Assembly (NCBI GenBank): GCA_016704345.1
Contig: JADJAH010000001.1
Location: 62,001 to 126,000, forward strand
Origin: Ignavibacteria bacterium
Lineage (GTDB): Bacteria; Bacteroidota; Ignavibacteria; Tepidaquicellales; Tepidaquicellaceae
Direction: 5' to 3'
DNA: 64,000 nucleotides
The notes under the pieces are model-generated. The model saw only the letters and a program-made list of their open reading frames with translations. It had not been told where the DNA came from and did not search any database. The position numbers and the translations under genes were made by a program. Numbering within the stretch: position 1 is the first letter of the stretch; each line of letters starts with the position of its first letter. Below, piece by piece: positions 35,936 to 45,256 of this stretch.

Positions 35936-36161
35936 ACTTAGTAGATAATATTTTTAAATCACCTTAAATGAAAAGTTGGCGTCAATTTGTAAATAGATTT
36001 GCTCACCTCATATCGATAAATTTGCTCTCTTCACAAAATAGTAACGATTAAAATTAGACAATAGGCACTTGAAAAACAATCTTTGCAATATTCATTTCAC
36101 GGGAATTGTTTGTGTCAGGGAATATGTTAACACTTCAACTTCGTTAATTTAATGGTATAGA

Positions 36162-38690
36162 ATGCGTTCAGTACTAATACTAATAATACTTTCCTTCTTC
36201 AATTTCTCATATTCACAGGAATCAAATCAGAAAGAGGCATCAGTTTCCGGATATGTGTTTGAATACGGATCCGGCATTGCACTAGAAGGGGTAACTCTGA
36301 AACTGCTTTCCGTGAACGATTCTTCTCTTGCAGGAGGTGCTCAGACTGATTCTGAAGGATTCTTCAGAATAGATGAAGTTGGATTCGGGACGTATGAAAT
36401 TTCCGCGAGTATGGTTGGACATAATAATGTCACGATGAAGAGCATTAAGATCACGCGAAAGAATCCCGAATTAACTGCCGATACTATCTTCCTAAAGCCC
36501 GGAGAAACAACAACTGATGAGATTGATGTAACCGCAGAAAGGAGCCTTGTAGAATTTAAGGCTGATAAAAAAGTTTATAATGTAGAGAACAGTATTCTTG
36601 ACAAAGGCGGGAATGCATCAGACCTTCTACGAAAGATACCTTCGGTAAGTGTTGATCAGGACGGGAATGTGAGTCTTCGAGGAAGCGCCAATGTGAAATT
36701 CATGATAGACGGAAAGATGGTAAGACAGAATACAACTTCAATTCTTGAGCAAACTCCTGCAGGTTCCATTGAGAGCATAGAGATAATCTCGAATCCTGGT
36801 TCCAAATATGAAGCAGAGGGTGAAGCAGGTCTGATAAACATTGTTCTGAAAAAGGGAAATGAACTTTCCGGATATGCCGGCCAATTTTCATTGGGGGCGG
36901 GCAACAGCGACAAGTACAATGGCGGTTTGTCGCTCAGCAAGAAGAACAGTAAGATAAACATTTACGGAAACTACAACTACAGAGATTTTGACATGAAGTT
37001 TGATGGCGGAAGTTCATTGACCAATTATTTTGCGAACGATCCGAAGTACATTAACGAATCCGTAAATTCATTAATGAAGAACATTTCCCATAGTCTGAAA
37101 GCAGGAACAGACTTTTACCTTTCACCTAAAACAACATTAGGATTGTCTGCAACATATTTGTTTCGTGACCGGAATTCCACTGAGAAGACAGAAACTGAGA
37201 ATATCAATTCTTCCAATATCAACACGTTGAATGGGATCACCAACTCAGCTGAAAGTGAGAAAGGAAATGCTTTTGAAACAACATTGTCACTCAATAAAGT
37301 ATTTGATTCGCCTCTCAACACTCTAACAGGTGAAGCAACGATTGCTTTCAACAATGAAGATGAAGACCTGTCTTTCAACACGCAGGATTTTGACGCACAA
37401 ATGAACCCACTGAACAATACCCCTCTGATTAAGAATTCTCTGACTTCAGAAAACAACCTTTCGGGAAGCTTTCAGCTCGATTATGTTCATCCTTTTTTCT
37501 CTAACAAAGATATGATTAATGATAAGGGCAAAGAGCAAAGAAAAACAGGTAAAGGAAACCGTGATGAAGCTCGGGGAAAGAATAACAAATCCCCGTCAAG
37601 AATTGAAACCGGCATAAAGGCAGTTTTCAGTGGTCTTGAAAGCAGAATAAACGGTGAGACTTTCGATTATACAGCAAACACATTTGTTAACGATACTGAT
37701 GTCACAAATAATTTTGACTATGACCAAAACATAATAGGTGGTTACGGAATATACGGAAGTAACTTTGGAGACCTCAGTTTTATGGCTGGGGCAAGAGCTG
37801 AGATGACATTCACAAAAGTTGATCAGAACCTTGGAGATACGGTAATAGACAAGAACTACATTGATATTTTCCCAAGTTTGAGCTTTGCTTATGATCTGTC
37901 CATGACAGACAAACTTCAAGCGGATTACTCCAGAAGAATAAGCAGACCGGATGGTAGACAGCTTGTTCCTTTTGTTGACAATTCAAATCCTACAAACATC
38001 AGAGTTGGTAATCCGGAGTTAGGACCCGAGTACATAAATTCTTTTCAAATGTCTTATCTTAAGTTCTTCAAGGGCTTCACAATAAATCCTTCGGTTTACT
38101 ACAGGCACACAACTGACCCGATATCCAGGTTCAGAACACAATTGGATAGTGTAACTACATTGACCACATTTGAGAATCTTGATAAGAGTGATGCAGTAGG
38201 AGTTGAGCTGATTGCGGGCTATCAGGGCAGCAACAATTTATCCATCAACGGCAGTATTAATTATTCTTACAATAAACTTTACGGACAAAGCATAGATCCG
38301 GGTCTTGACAATTCCGGCAGTTCATTTAGTGCAAAGCTGAATGCAGGAATTAAAATTTGGTATGATTTTGACCTGCAGATCTCGTACAATTTTCAGGGTA
38401 GAAGACCTATGATCACAGGTGACATGGAACCGTTTTCCACTTTTGAAGCAGGGATGAAGAAGGATCTTTTTGATGATGCGCTCAGCATCGGACTTAGGTT
38501 CAGTGATATTTTCAACAAGCAAAAATTTGACGTTAACTTCTCGAACAGTACATTCGAGCAGGACTTCTACAGAAAGAGAGAGAGCCGTTATGCATTCCTT
38601 ACATTGACATACAACTTTGGTGTGAAGGAAGTAAAGCAAAAAAAGAGAAGAGAGCGTGAGGAAAATAGACCGCCGGACTCGGAGTTTTGA
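36162..38690 (+). CDS. Outer-membrane beta-barrel protein, TonB-receptor-like with CarboxypepD_reg domain
   Basis: 842 aa. Signal peptide (MRSVLILIILSFFNFSYSQ), a carboxypeptidase-regulatory-like beta-sandwich (VSGYVFEYGSGIALEGVTLK; ISASMVGHNNVTMK) at about residues 28-115, then a TonB plug (LVEFKADKKVYNVENSILD; LLRKIPSVSVDQDGNVSLRG; IEIISNPGSKYEAEGEAGLI), and a long OMP_b-brl_3-type barrel ending in FLTLTYNFGVKEVKQ with a short basic tail. It is the type of outer-membrane receptor that Bacteroidota relatives use for uptake of large substrates. No SusD-like partner or sigma/anti-sigma pair is adjacent, so the substrate cannot be inferred. The residue at 447-480 is a Lys-rich, low-complexity surface loop. 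ATG 36162 gives a clean signal peptide. Confidence 0.88.
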   Translation: MRSVLILIILSFFNFSYSQESNQKEASVSGYVFEYGSGIALEGVTLKLLSVNDSSLAGGAQTDSEGFFRIDEVGFGTYEISASMVGHNNVTMKSIKITRKNPELTADTIFLKPGETTTDEIDVTAERSLVEFKADKKVYNVENSILDKGGNASDLLRKIPSVSVDQDGNVSLRGSANVKFMIDGKMVRQNTTSILEQTPAGSIESIEIISNPGSKYEAEGEAGLINIVLKKGNELSGYAGQFSLGAGNSDKYNGGLSLSKKNSKINIYGNYNYRDFDMKFDGGSSLTNYFANDPKYINESVNSLMKNISHSLKAGTDFYLSPKTTLGLSATYLFRDRNSTEKTETENINSSNINTLNGITNSAESEKGNAFETTLSLNKVFDSPLNTLTGEATIAFNNEDEDLSFNTQDFDAQMNPLNNTPLIKNSLTSENNLSGSFQLDYVHPFFSNKDMINDKGKEQRKTGKGNRDEARGKNNKSPSRIETGIKAVFSGLESRINGETFDYTANTFVNDTDVTNNFDYDQNIIGGYGIYGSNFGDLSFMAGARAEMTFTKVDQNLGDTVIDKNYIDIFPSLSFAYDLSMTDKLQADYSRRISRPDGRQLVPFVDNSNPTNIRVGNPELGPEYINSFQMSYLKFFKGFTINPSVYYRHTTDPISRFRTQLDSVTTLTTFENLDKSDAVGVELIAGYQGSNNLSINGSINYSYNKLYGQSIDPGLDNSGSSFSAKLNAGIKIWYDFDLQISYNFQGRRPMITGDMEPFSTFEAGMKKDLFDDALSIGLRFSDIFNKQKFDVNFSNSTFEQDFYRKRESRYAFLTLTYNFGVKEVKQKKRREREENRPPDSEF

Positions 38691-38998
<308 letters not shown>

Positions 38999-39549
38999 AT
39001 GCCTTCTTCGAGCAAGATTATGGACTCAGATATTACAAACATTCCAGCAATCTGAACGGGAAGGTTCTGGTATTAAACCAGAACTATGAGCCACTCACTA
39101 TTTGCAATGTCAGACGTGCTGTAATACTTATTTATCTTGGCAAAGCCGAAGCAATTTATTGCATTGCCGAGAAAAAAGTATCAACAATCAGCAGAACTTT
39201 CGAATATCCGAGCATTGTAAGACTTGTGTTTTTTGTTAAGGTACCATTCAAAAAGATCATTCTTTCCAGAAAGAACATTCTTAGAAGGGACGGCCACAGG
39301 TGTCAGTATTGCGGAACAACTTCAAACCTGACAGTTGATCATGTTATGCCTAAATCAAGAGGCGGAGAAGACAGTTGGGAAAATCTTACAACTGCCTGCA
39401 TAAAATGTAACAATAAGAAAGGAAACCGCACACCTGAAGAAGCGAAGATGAATTTAGTAAATATTCCAAAGAGACCTTCGCATATTGCATTCATCAAGAA
39501 CTTTGCAGGAAGAATAGATGATGAATGGAAACCATATCTGTACATGTAA
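38999..39549 (+). CDS. HNH endonuclease, with an N-terminal frame problem
   Basis: An HNH nuclease of the small family common in Bacteroidota relatives: LVLNQNYEPLTICNVRRAVI and YLGKAEAIYCIAEKKVSTIS upstream, then RRDGHRCQYCGTTSNLTVDH, MPKSRGGEDSWENLTTACIK and CNNKKGNRTPEEA, giving the two CxxC zinc knuckles around the His-Asn-His core. The continuous frame begins at 38986 but contains no ATG, GTG or TTG before the GTG at 39226, which would cut away the conserved N-terminal half. An ATG at 38999 begins MPSSSK in another frame, so one base appears to be missing between 38999 and 39056. Restored, the protein is about 183 aa. The DNA target and role are unknown. Confidence 0.75.
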
Positions 39550-39619
39550 ATAGGCAAAACCTGCTTCAACTCTGTAGTATTCCGAATCAAACTCAAACTA
39601 ATAAACTAATCATCATAAG

Positions 39620-41110
39620 ATGGAAAAGTACTTATTGTATATTAACGGAGAATTCCGCGAGTCTTCAGACGGCGGTACATTCAAAGCGATAAACCCGGCT
39701 AACGGAGATATTATTGCCGAAATCTCCAAAGCAACAATTGACGATACTCAAAAAGCAATAGATGCAGCACGCAAAGCATTTGACAGCGGGATTTGGAGCG
39801 ATCTTCCGGGCGAAGAAAGAAGTCGCATCATCAAACAGATAGTGGACAAGATCAATGAAAATGCTAAACGGCTGACATTGCTTGAAGTGACCGATTCCGG
39901 CTCAACAATAAAGAAAGCCGGGGAGGATGTATTCCTTTCTGCAAAGAGTCTCAATCACTATTCAAAGATGGCACTCTTAAATCTGGATGAAGAAGTTGAA
40001 GGACTTTCAAAGCCGGGAGTAAGCAAGAATATTGTTAAGAGAGATCCAATCGGAGTTTGCGGATTGATTACCCCTTGGAATTTTCCACTGAAGATGGCAA
40101 TCTGGAAACTTGGACCCGCGCTTGCCGCCGGCTGTACGGTAATTCTAAAACCGGCTATGGAGACTTCAGTTACCGCGATGGAGCTTGCACGAATGATCTC
40201 AGAAACTGATATGCCGAAAGGAGTTGTGAATATAATTTGCGGTGAAGGTTCAAAGATAGGAACCGAGCTCGCCCTCAGTCCAAAAGTTGATAAGATCGCT
40301 TTTACGGGCTCCACCGAAGTTGGAAAGATAATCATGAAGAATGCTTCGGCTGATCTTAAAAAACTGACTCTTGAATGCGGCGGCAAATCTGCAAACATTG
40401 TACTTGACGATGCTGACATCGACATGGCAGTTGACGGCGCAATATATGCCGGCTTCTATCATCAGGGACAGTGCTGCGAAGGCGGCACCAGATTGCTCGT
40501 GCATGAAAAGATCTATGATGAGTTTGCTGAGAAACTGAAAGCGAAAATTATGAAAATGAAGATTGGCGACCCAATGGATAAAACTACTGATGTTGGTCCT
40601 ATAGTAAATGAGAGTCAGTTCAATTCTGTTATGGGATATATTAACACCGGAAAAGAAGAAGGAGCGGAAATTCTTGTTGGCGGAAACAGATTTGGTGAAA
40701 CCGGATATTATATTGAGCCCACAGTTTTCTTCAATGCAACTAATGACATGAAAATTTCTCAGGAAGAGATCTTTGGCCCTATTGTGACGATGATAAAGTT
40801 TAAAGATGATGATGATGCAGTACGAATTGCCAATGATTCGATTTACGGACTCGGTGGCGCTGTATGGTCGGGCAATGATGAGAGGGCACTGAAACTTGCC
40901 GAACGACTAAGGACAGGAACCGTATGGATCAACGAATATCATCTGCTCAGCGACAGGGCTCCATTCGGAGGATACAAGCAGAGCGGTATTGGCCGTGAAT
41001 TTGGAATTGACGGACTTAAAGAATATACTGAAGCGAAGCATATACACATAGATGAAATCAAAGACAGAAGTAAAAAAACCTGGTACGGTACTGTCGTCCC
41101 AAAAGATTAA
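39620..41110 (+). CDS. NAD(P)-dependent aldehyde dehydrogenase
   Basis: Oxidises an aldehyde to its acid. The 496 aa length is typical. The cofactor-binding stretch is GLITPWNFPLKMAIWKLGPA, with FTGSTEVGKIIM. The general base is in LECGGKSANIVLDDAD and the catalytic cysteine in HQGQCCEGGTRLLVHEKIYD (the second of the CC pair). C-terminal motifs are EEIFGPIVTMIKF and PFGGYKQSGIGREFG. The spacing resembles betaine or phenylacetaldehyde-type enzymes, but the substrate cannot be told from the sequence. ATG 39620 is appropriate. Its 3' end overlaps the following GNAT gene by 59 bases. Confidence 0.93.
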   Translation: MEKYLLYINGEFRESSDGGTFKAINPANGDIIAEISKATIDDTQKAIDAARKAFDSGIWSDLPGEERSRIIKQIVDKINENAKRLTLLEVTDSGSTIKKAGEDVFLSAKSLNHYSKMALLNLDEEVEGLSKPGVSKNIVKRDPIGVCGLITPWNFPLKMAIWKLGPALAAGCTVILKPAMETSVTAMELARMISETDMPKGVVNIICGEGSKIGTELALSPKVDKIAFTGSTEVGKIIMKNASADLKKLTLECGGKSANIVLDDADIDMAVDGAIYAGFYHQGQCCEGGTRLLVHEKIYDEFAEKLKAKIMKMKIGDPMDKTTDVGPIVNESQFNSVMGYINTGKEEGAEILVGGNRFGETGYYIEPTVFFNATNDMKISQEEIFGPIVTMIKFKDDDDAVRIANDSIYGLGGAVWSGNDERALKLAERLRTGTVWINEYHLLSDRAPFGGYKQSGIGREFGIDGLKEYTEAKHIHIDEIKDRSKKTWYGTVVPKD

Positions 41111-41669
41111 GGGACTTAAGAAGATAATTCGCGGAAAGAATTGCAATCTCCGCAGGTTCCGCACTGAGGAACCGCAACTTGAGAAAATTCTATTGGAGCT
41201 GTTCAATGAAGTAGAGATTCTTCCGTTTCTTAACCGGGAATACACAAGCAATAATACGAAGCGCAAGATTCGCGCCTGGCTCAGGAAGAAAGCGGATCAT
41301 CCTGTTGAAGTATGGTACACGATAAGACACGGCCGGATTTGCGCCGGCTATATATGCTTTAAGTGGCGCAAACATTTTGACGGAGCTTGCGAGATATCTA
41401 CTGCGATAGGTAAGGATTATAGGGGTTTGAAACTTGGATTCGAATCTTCGAAGCTTATGATTGATCATCTTAAGTCTCTTGAAATCTTTCCACATTTGGT
41501 CGCTTATGTTCACATAAAGAACAAGAAGGCGGCAAACAATATTCGAAAGCTTGGCTTCGCGAAGTCAAATAGATTGCATGGTTTGATCACTAAACAGTTC
41601 TATGGAGAGCCGGCAAAAAAATCAGGTGATCGGATTTACGATCTCTATGCTACTAACGGCAAAAATTAG
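41052..41669 (+). CDS. GNAT-family N-acetyltransferase
   Basis: A 205 aa protein whose C-terminal two thirds read as a GNAT fold: ICAGYICFKWRKHFDGACEI, STAIGKDYRGLKLGFESSKL (an acetyl-CoA loop of the G/R-xx-GL type) and HIKNKKAANNIRKLGFAKSN (RimJ/RimL-like end). The first 40 residues are basic. The start at ATG 41052 overlaps the aldehyde dehydrogenase gene by 59 bases; a later start is possible, but there is no ATG before the domain. The acceptor is unknown. Confidence 0.75.
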   Translation: MKSKTEVKKPGTVLSSQKIKGLKKIIRGKNCNLRRFRTEEPQLEKILLELFNEVEILPFLNREYTSNNTKRKIRAWLRKKADHPVEVWYTIRHGRICAGYICFKWRKHFDGACEISTAIGKDYRGLKLGFESSKLMIDHLKSLEIFPHLVAYVHIKNKKAANNIRKLGFAKSNRLHGLITKQFYGEPAKKSGDRIYDLYATNGKN

Positions 41670-41761
41670 TTAATAAATGGACTGAAAAATCTTCATGTTA
41701 ATTCATATATTGCACACAAGTATTTGACAATAATTGCAGCTGTAAACTAACGATAAGGGAT

Positions 41762-43318
41762 TTGAATAACATTCTATCGCTTCTGATTTTTCTACCGGTA
41801 ATACTTTCCATTCCGATACTTTTTTTTAAGAAGGAAAGCGAAAATCTGATAAAGACTTATGCTTTTGTGATATCGCTGATACCGTTGGCTATTGCCACAT
41901 ATCTCTTTTTCATATTCAATCCTGCCATTGGCGAGTATCAGTTTGTGGAAAAAGTAAAATGGATATCATTTACAAATACGTACTACTTTGTTGGAATAGA
42001 CGGCATTTCGCTTCTGCTTATTTTGATGTCAACTTTTATTTTCCCTCTGAGCATCCTTGCTTCATGGACTTCCATCATAAAGAACCTCAAGTCGTTTTAC
42101 TTCCTTGTCCTGATGCTTGATGCCGGACTAATCGGAGTGTTTTCTTCTCTCGACTTAGTCTTGTTCTACATTTTTTGGGAGTTCATTCTAATTCCTATGT
42201 ACTTCATCATAGGTGTCTGGGGAGCCGAAGACAGAGTTTATGCTACAGTGAAATTCTTTTTGTACACGATGTTTGGCAGTTTATTATTGCTGATAGGTAT
42301 TGTCTGGCTTGGAGTTTTGTGCCTGCCTTCTACCGGAGTCTTCACCACCGACCTGACACTCTTGCAGCAGCATTCACCACAGCTTCCGCTTAACATACAG
42401 GTATATCTTTTCATTCTATTTACATTAAGCTTCCTGATAAAAGTACCTCTGTTTCCCTTCCACACATGGTTGCCCGATGCACACGTTCAGGCGCCGACTG
42501 CAGGCAGCGTCATCCTAGCTGCAGTACTTCTTAAGATGGGTACATACGGATTGCTAAGATTTTCGCTTCCGCTTTTTCCGGGGGCATTTATAAAACTCAC
42601 GCCTGTCATTGCAGTTCTTGCCGTCATAGGAATAGTTTACGGAGCTTTGGTTTCGATTGTGCAGAAAGATATCAAAAAGCTTGTGGCATATTCATCTGTT
42701 AGTCATTTGGGATTCATTGTTCTCGGTACATTTGCAGTAACGGATGTTGCAATGCAAGGCAGCGTGATTCAGATGATCAATCACGGACTTTCAACAGGCG
42801 CTCTCTTTATGATTGTCGGAATACTTTATGAGAGAAGACATACAAAGAAGATTGCAGACTTTGGCGGCATCATGAAAGTCATGCCTGTTTTCTCAGTTGT
42901 TTTTATGATCATTGTTTTCTCCTCAATAGGATTGCCGGGACTTAATGGTTTTGTGGGTGAGTTCCTGATCCTGCTCGGGTCTTTCTATTCTTCAAATCTT
43001 GGATCAACGGCCTACTCGATAATTTCTACAACCGCCGTTATATTTGCCGCGGTTTATCTTCTTTGGATGTTTCAAAGAGTCATGCTTGGCCCAATTGATA
43101 AGGACGAGAACAAAAAGCTCCCCGATCTTACAGTGAGAGAGTTTCTCTCCTTTGTTCCGATACTGGTGTTCGTGGTCTGGATCGGAGTTCATCCTAACAC
43201 ATTCATGTCTAAATCCGAAGCAAGTGTTAAAAAGATAGTGAAGACATTTCAAGACTATAACAATAAGAACTGGCTTGGTGAGAAATCCATTGAATCCAGA
43301 GCTCCCGGATTAGAATAA
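41762..43318 (+). CDS. nuoM: NADH-quinone oxidoreductase subunit M (NuoM), solitary
   Basis: An antiporter-like proton-pumping subunit of complex I with about 14 membrane helices in 518 aa. Conserved stretches are FWEFILIPMYFIIGVWG (key Glu), FLIKVPLFPFHTWLPDAHVQ followed by APTAGSVILAAVLLKMGTYG, VQKDIKKLVAYSSVSHLGFI and SSIGLPGLNGFVGEFLIL. The start is TTG 41762. No other nuo gene is adjacent; nuoL and nuoN would normally flank it. It may therefore be one of several dispersed complex I pieces or a Mrp-like antiporter paralogue, but the sequence reads as true NuoM. It is followed by a strong terminator. Confidence 0.93.
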   Translation: MNNILSLLIFLPVILSIPILFFKKESENLIKTYAFVISLIPLAIATYLFFIFNPAIGEYQFVEKVKWISFTNTYYFVGIDGISLLLILMSTFIFPLSILASWTSIIKNLKSFYFLVLMLDAGLIGVFSSLDLVLFYIFWEFILIPMYFIIGVWGAEDRVYATVKFFLYTMFGSLLLLIGIVWLGVLCLPSTGVFTTDLTLLQQHSPQLPLNIQVYLFILFTLSFLIKVPLFPFHTWLPDAHVQAPTAGSVILAAVLLKMGTYGLLRFSLPLFPGAFIKLTPVIAVLAVIGIVYGALVSIVQKDIKKLVAYSSVSHLGFIVLGTFAVTDVAMQGSVIQMINHGLSTGALFMIVGILYERRHTKKIADFGGIMKVMPVFSVVFMIIVFSSIGLPGLNGFVGEFLILLGSFYSSNLGSTAYSIISTTAVIFAAVYLLWMFQRVMLGPIDKDENKKLPDLTVREFLSFVPILVFVVWIGVHPNTFMSKSEASVKKIVKTFQDYNNKNWLGEKSIESRAPGLE

Positions 43319-43339
43319 ATGATCACAGAGATTCTTCAG

Positions 43340-43376
43340 AGTCCGGCAAGTTTACTTGAGTTGCCGGACTTTTTTA
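43340..43376 (+). terminator. Terminator after nuoM
   Basis: AGTCCGGCAA (43340-43349) pairs perfectly with TTGCCGGACT (43361-43370) over 10 bp, followed by a T-run. It lies 21 bases after the nuoM stop. Confidence 0.9.
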
Positions 43377-43414
43377 TTTCTTATTATAGCTTCATTAAGT
43401 AATTTGAATTCACA

Positions 43415-44410
43415 ATGAACGATTTCCAGAAATTATTCCCCGGAAAAGTGCTGCTTGCACCAATGGAGGATGTTACCGAACCTCCATTCAGAGTGATATG
43501 CAAGAGGCTTGGAGCAGATATAGTTTATACAGAATTTATCTCTGCCGAGGGACTCATTCGTGATGCACGAAAAGCCAGAGCGAAACTTTTCTTTTATGAG
43601 GAAGAGAGACCTTTGGGAATTCAGATCTATGGAGGAAATGAAGATACTCTCACTGAAGCAGCAAAGATATCAGAGAGTGTGGGACCTGACTTTATTGACA
43701 TTAACTGTGGATGCTGGGTAAAGGATGTAGCCATGCGGGGCGCTGGAGCGGGACTGTTGAAGGATGTTCCAAAGATGGCAAGAATTGCAGAGATGATTAT
43801 GAACAACGTGAAGCTTCCAGTAACTCTAAAGACACGGCTCGGATGGGATGAGAATTCGATTGTGATAGTTGAAGTAGCAAAGCTTCTGGAAAGTATTGGT
43901 GTACAAGCGCTTACGGTTCATTGCAGATTAAGGTCACAGGGAAACAAGGGAGATGCAGACTGGTCATGGGTAAAAAGGATAAAGGATTCAGGAGTAAAGA
44001 TGCCAATCGTTTTAAATGGAAATATTAAAACGCCCGAAGATGTCCGGTTTGTTTTTGAGAATTATGAACCGGATGCTGTAATGATTGGACAGGCAGCAAT
44101 TAGCAATCCATGGATATTCAGGCAATCCAAATACTTTCTAGAAAAAGGAGTACATGAAGAAGAGCCACAGGTAAGTGAAAGGGTAGATGTTTGTATAGAG
44201 CACCTCAGACTGTCTGTGGAAAGGAAAGGAGAGATTTACGGAGTTAAGGAATTCAGGAAACATTATTCAGGTTACCTTCGGGGACTGCGTGATGTTTCTA
44301 AATTTCGACTTGAGCTGATGCAGTTCAATGATTTTGAGCCGCTTGCCGAGAGACTCAGGAGATTCAAAGAGGAGTACAAGGAAATTTCTGAAGTTCAGAA
44401 TACGATTTGA
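43415..44410 (+). CDS. dusB: tRNA-dihydrouridine synthase (DusB-like)
   Basis: FMN enzyme that reduces specific uridines in tRNA. It begins MNDFQKLFPGKVLLAPMEDV then TEPPFRVICKRLGADIVYTE. Substrate/flavin motifs are PLGIQIYGGNEDTL, DINCGCWVKDVAMRGAGAGL (the second Cys would be the active-site general acid; most family members have GCP here, this one GCW), TLKTRLGWDENS, ALTVHCRLRSQG and VLNGNIKTPEDV. The 331 aa length is normal. ATG 43415 follows the nuoM terminator, so it should have its own promoter. Confidence 0.92.
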   Translation: MNDFQKLFPGKVLLAPMEDVTEPPFRVICKRLGADIVYTEFISAEGLIRDARKARAKLFFYEEERPLGIQIYGGNEDTLTEAAKISESVGPDFIDINCGCWVKDVAMRGAGAGLLKDVPKMARIAEMIMNNVKLPVTLKTRLGWDENSIVIVEVAKLLESIGVQALTVHCRLRSQGNKGDADWSWVKRIKDSGVKMPIVLNGNIKTPEDVRFVFENYEPDAVMIGQAAISNPWIFRQSKYFLEKGVHEEEPQVSERVDVCIEHLRLSVERKGEIYGVKEFRKHYSGYLRGLRDVSKFRLELMQFNDFEPLAERLRRFKEEYKEISEVQNTI

Positions 44411-44452
44411 TAAATTAGAACTCATCTTTTTTAAATTTAAATATAATGTAAA

Positions 44453-45247
44453 ATGGAAGTCTTAGGTGGATTAATAATTGGATTTGGATCATTACTTGGA
44501 TTCATGCTGTTTATTTCACTTCTCAGAGCATTCAGGGTTTTGAATGAATACGAGCGCGGAGTGATTTTCCGGTTAGGAAAATTCAGCGCAGTCAAGGGTC
44601 CAGGATTGATAATACTCATTCCAATAATGGACAAGATGACAAAGATCAGTCTGAGAACAATTGCATTGGATGTTCCTCCTCAGGATATCATAACTAAGGA
44701 CAACGTATCCGTCAAAGTAAATGCCGTTGTGTACTTCAGGGTTAATGATCCGAACAAAGCCATCATACAGGTTGAAGACTATATGTATGCAACTTCGCTT
44801 ATATCACAGACAACATTAAGAACAGTACTTGGGCAAAGTGACCTTGATGATCTTCTTGCACACAGAGAACTGGTTAATTCCAAATTGAAAGAGTTGATTG
44901 ACCGTGAAACAGAGCCCTGGGGAATCAAAGTAATGAACGTTGAGCTTAAGAATGTTGACCTTCCGCAGGAAATGGTCAGAGCGATGTCAAGGCAAGCAGA
45001 GGCCGAGAGAGATAAACGCGGAAAGATAATTAATTCTGAAGGTGAGTTCATGTCAGCGCAAAAACTTGCTGAGGCAGCAGAGATACTTGGAAGAACGGAG
45101 AATGCTATGCAGCTAAGATATCTTCAGGTAATGACTGAGATTGCCGCTGAGAAAAACTCTACACTGATCATACCTTTGCCATTGGAGATCATGAAATATT
45201 TTACTTCAATGAATGAAAAAATTGAAAGAGAAAATAAAAGTCAATAA
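44453..45247 (+). CDS. Slipin / stomatin-like SPFH-domain membrane protein
   Basis: 264 aa with an N-terminal membrane segment (GGLIIGFGSLLGFMLFISLL) followed directly by YERGVIFRLGKFSAVKGPGL, the start of the band 7/SPFH domain. PPQDIITKDNVSVKVNAVVY and RTVLGQSDLDDLLAHREL are family hallmarks, and the C-terminal coiled coil (AMSRQAEAERDKRGKIINSE) drives oligomerisation. Such proteins form rings in membrane microdomains. A partner NfeD-type protease is normally linked, but none is visible here. The next gene (GH3) starts 9 bases downstream. Confidence 0.93.
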   Translation: MEVLGGLIIGFGSLLGFMLFISLLRAFRVLNEYERGVIFRLGKFSAVKGPGLIILIPIMDKMTKISLRTIALDVPPQDIITKDNVSVKVNAVVYFRVNDPNKAIIQVEDYMYATSLISQTTLRTVLGQSDLDDLLAHRELVNSKLKELIDRETEPWGIKVMNVELKNVDLPQEMVRAMSRQAEAERDKRGKIINSEGEFMSAQKLAEAAEILGRTENAMQLRYLQVMTEIAAEKNSTLIIPLPLEIMKYFTSMNEKIERENKSQ

Positions 45248-45256
45248 CAACTAAGG

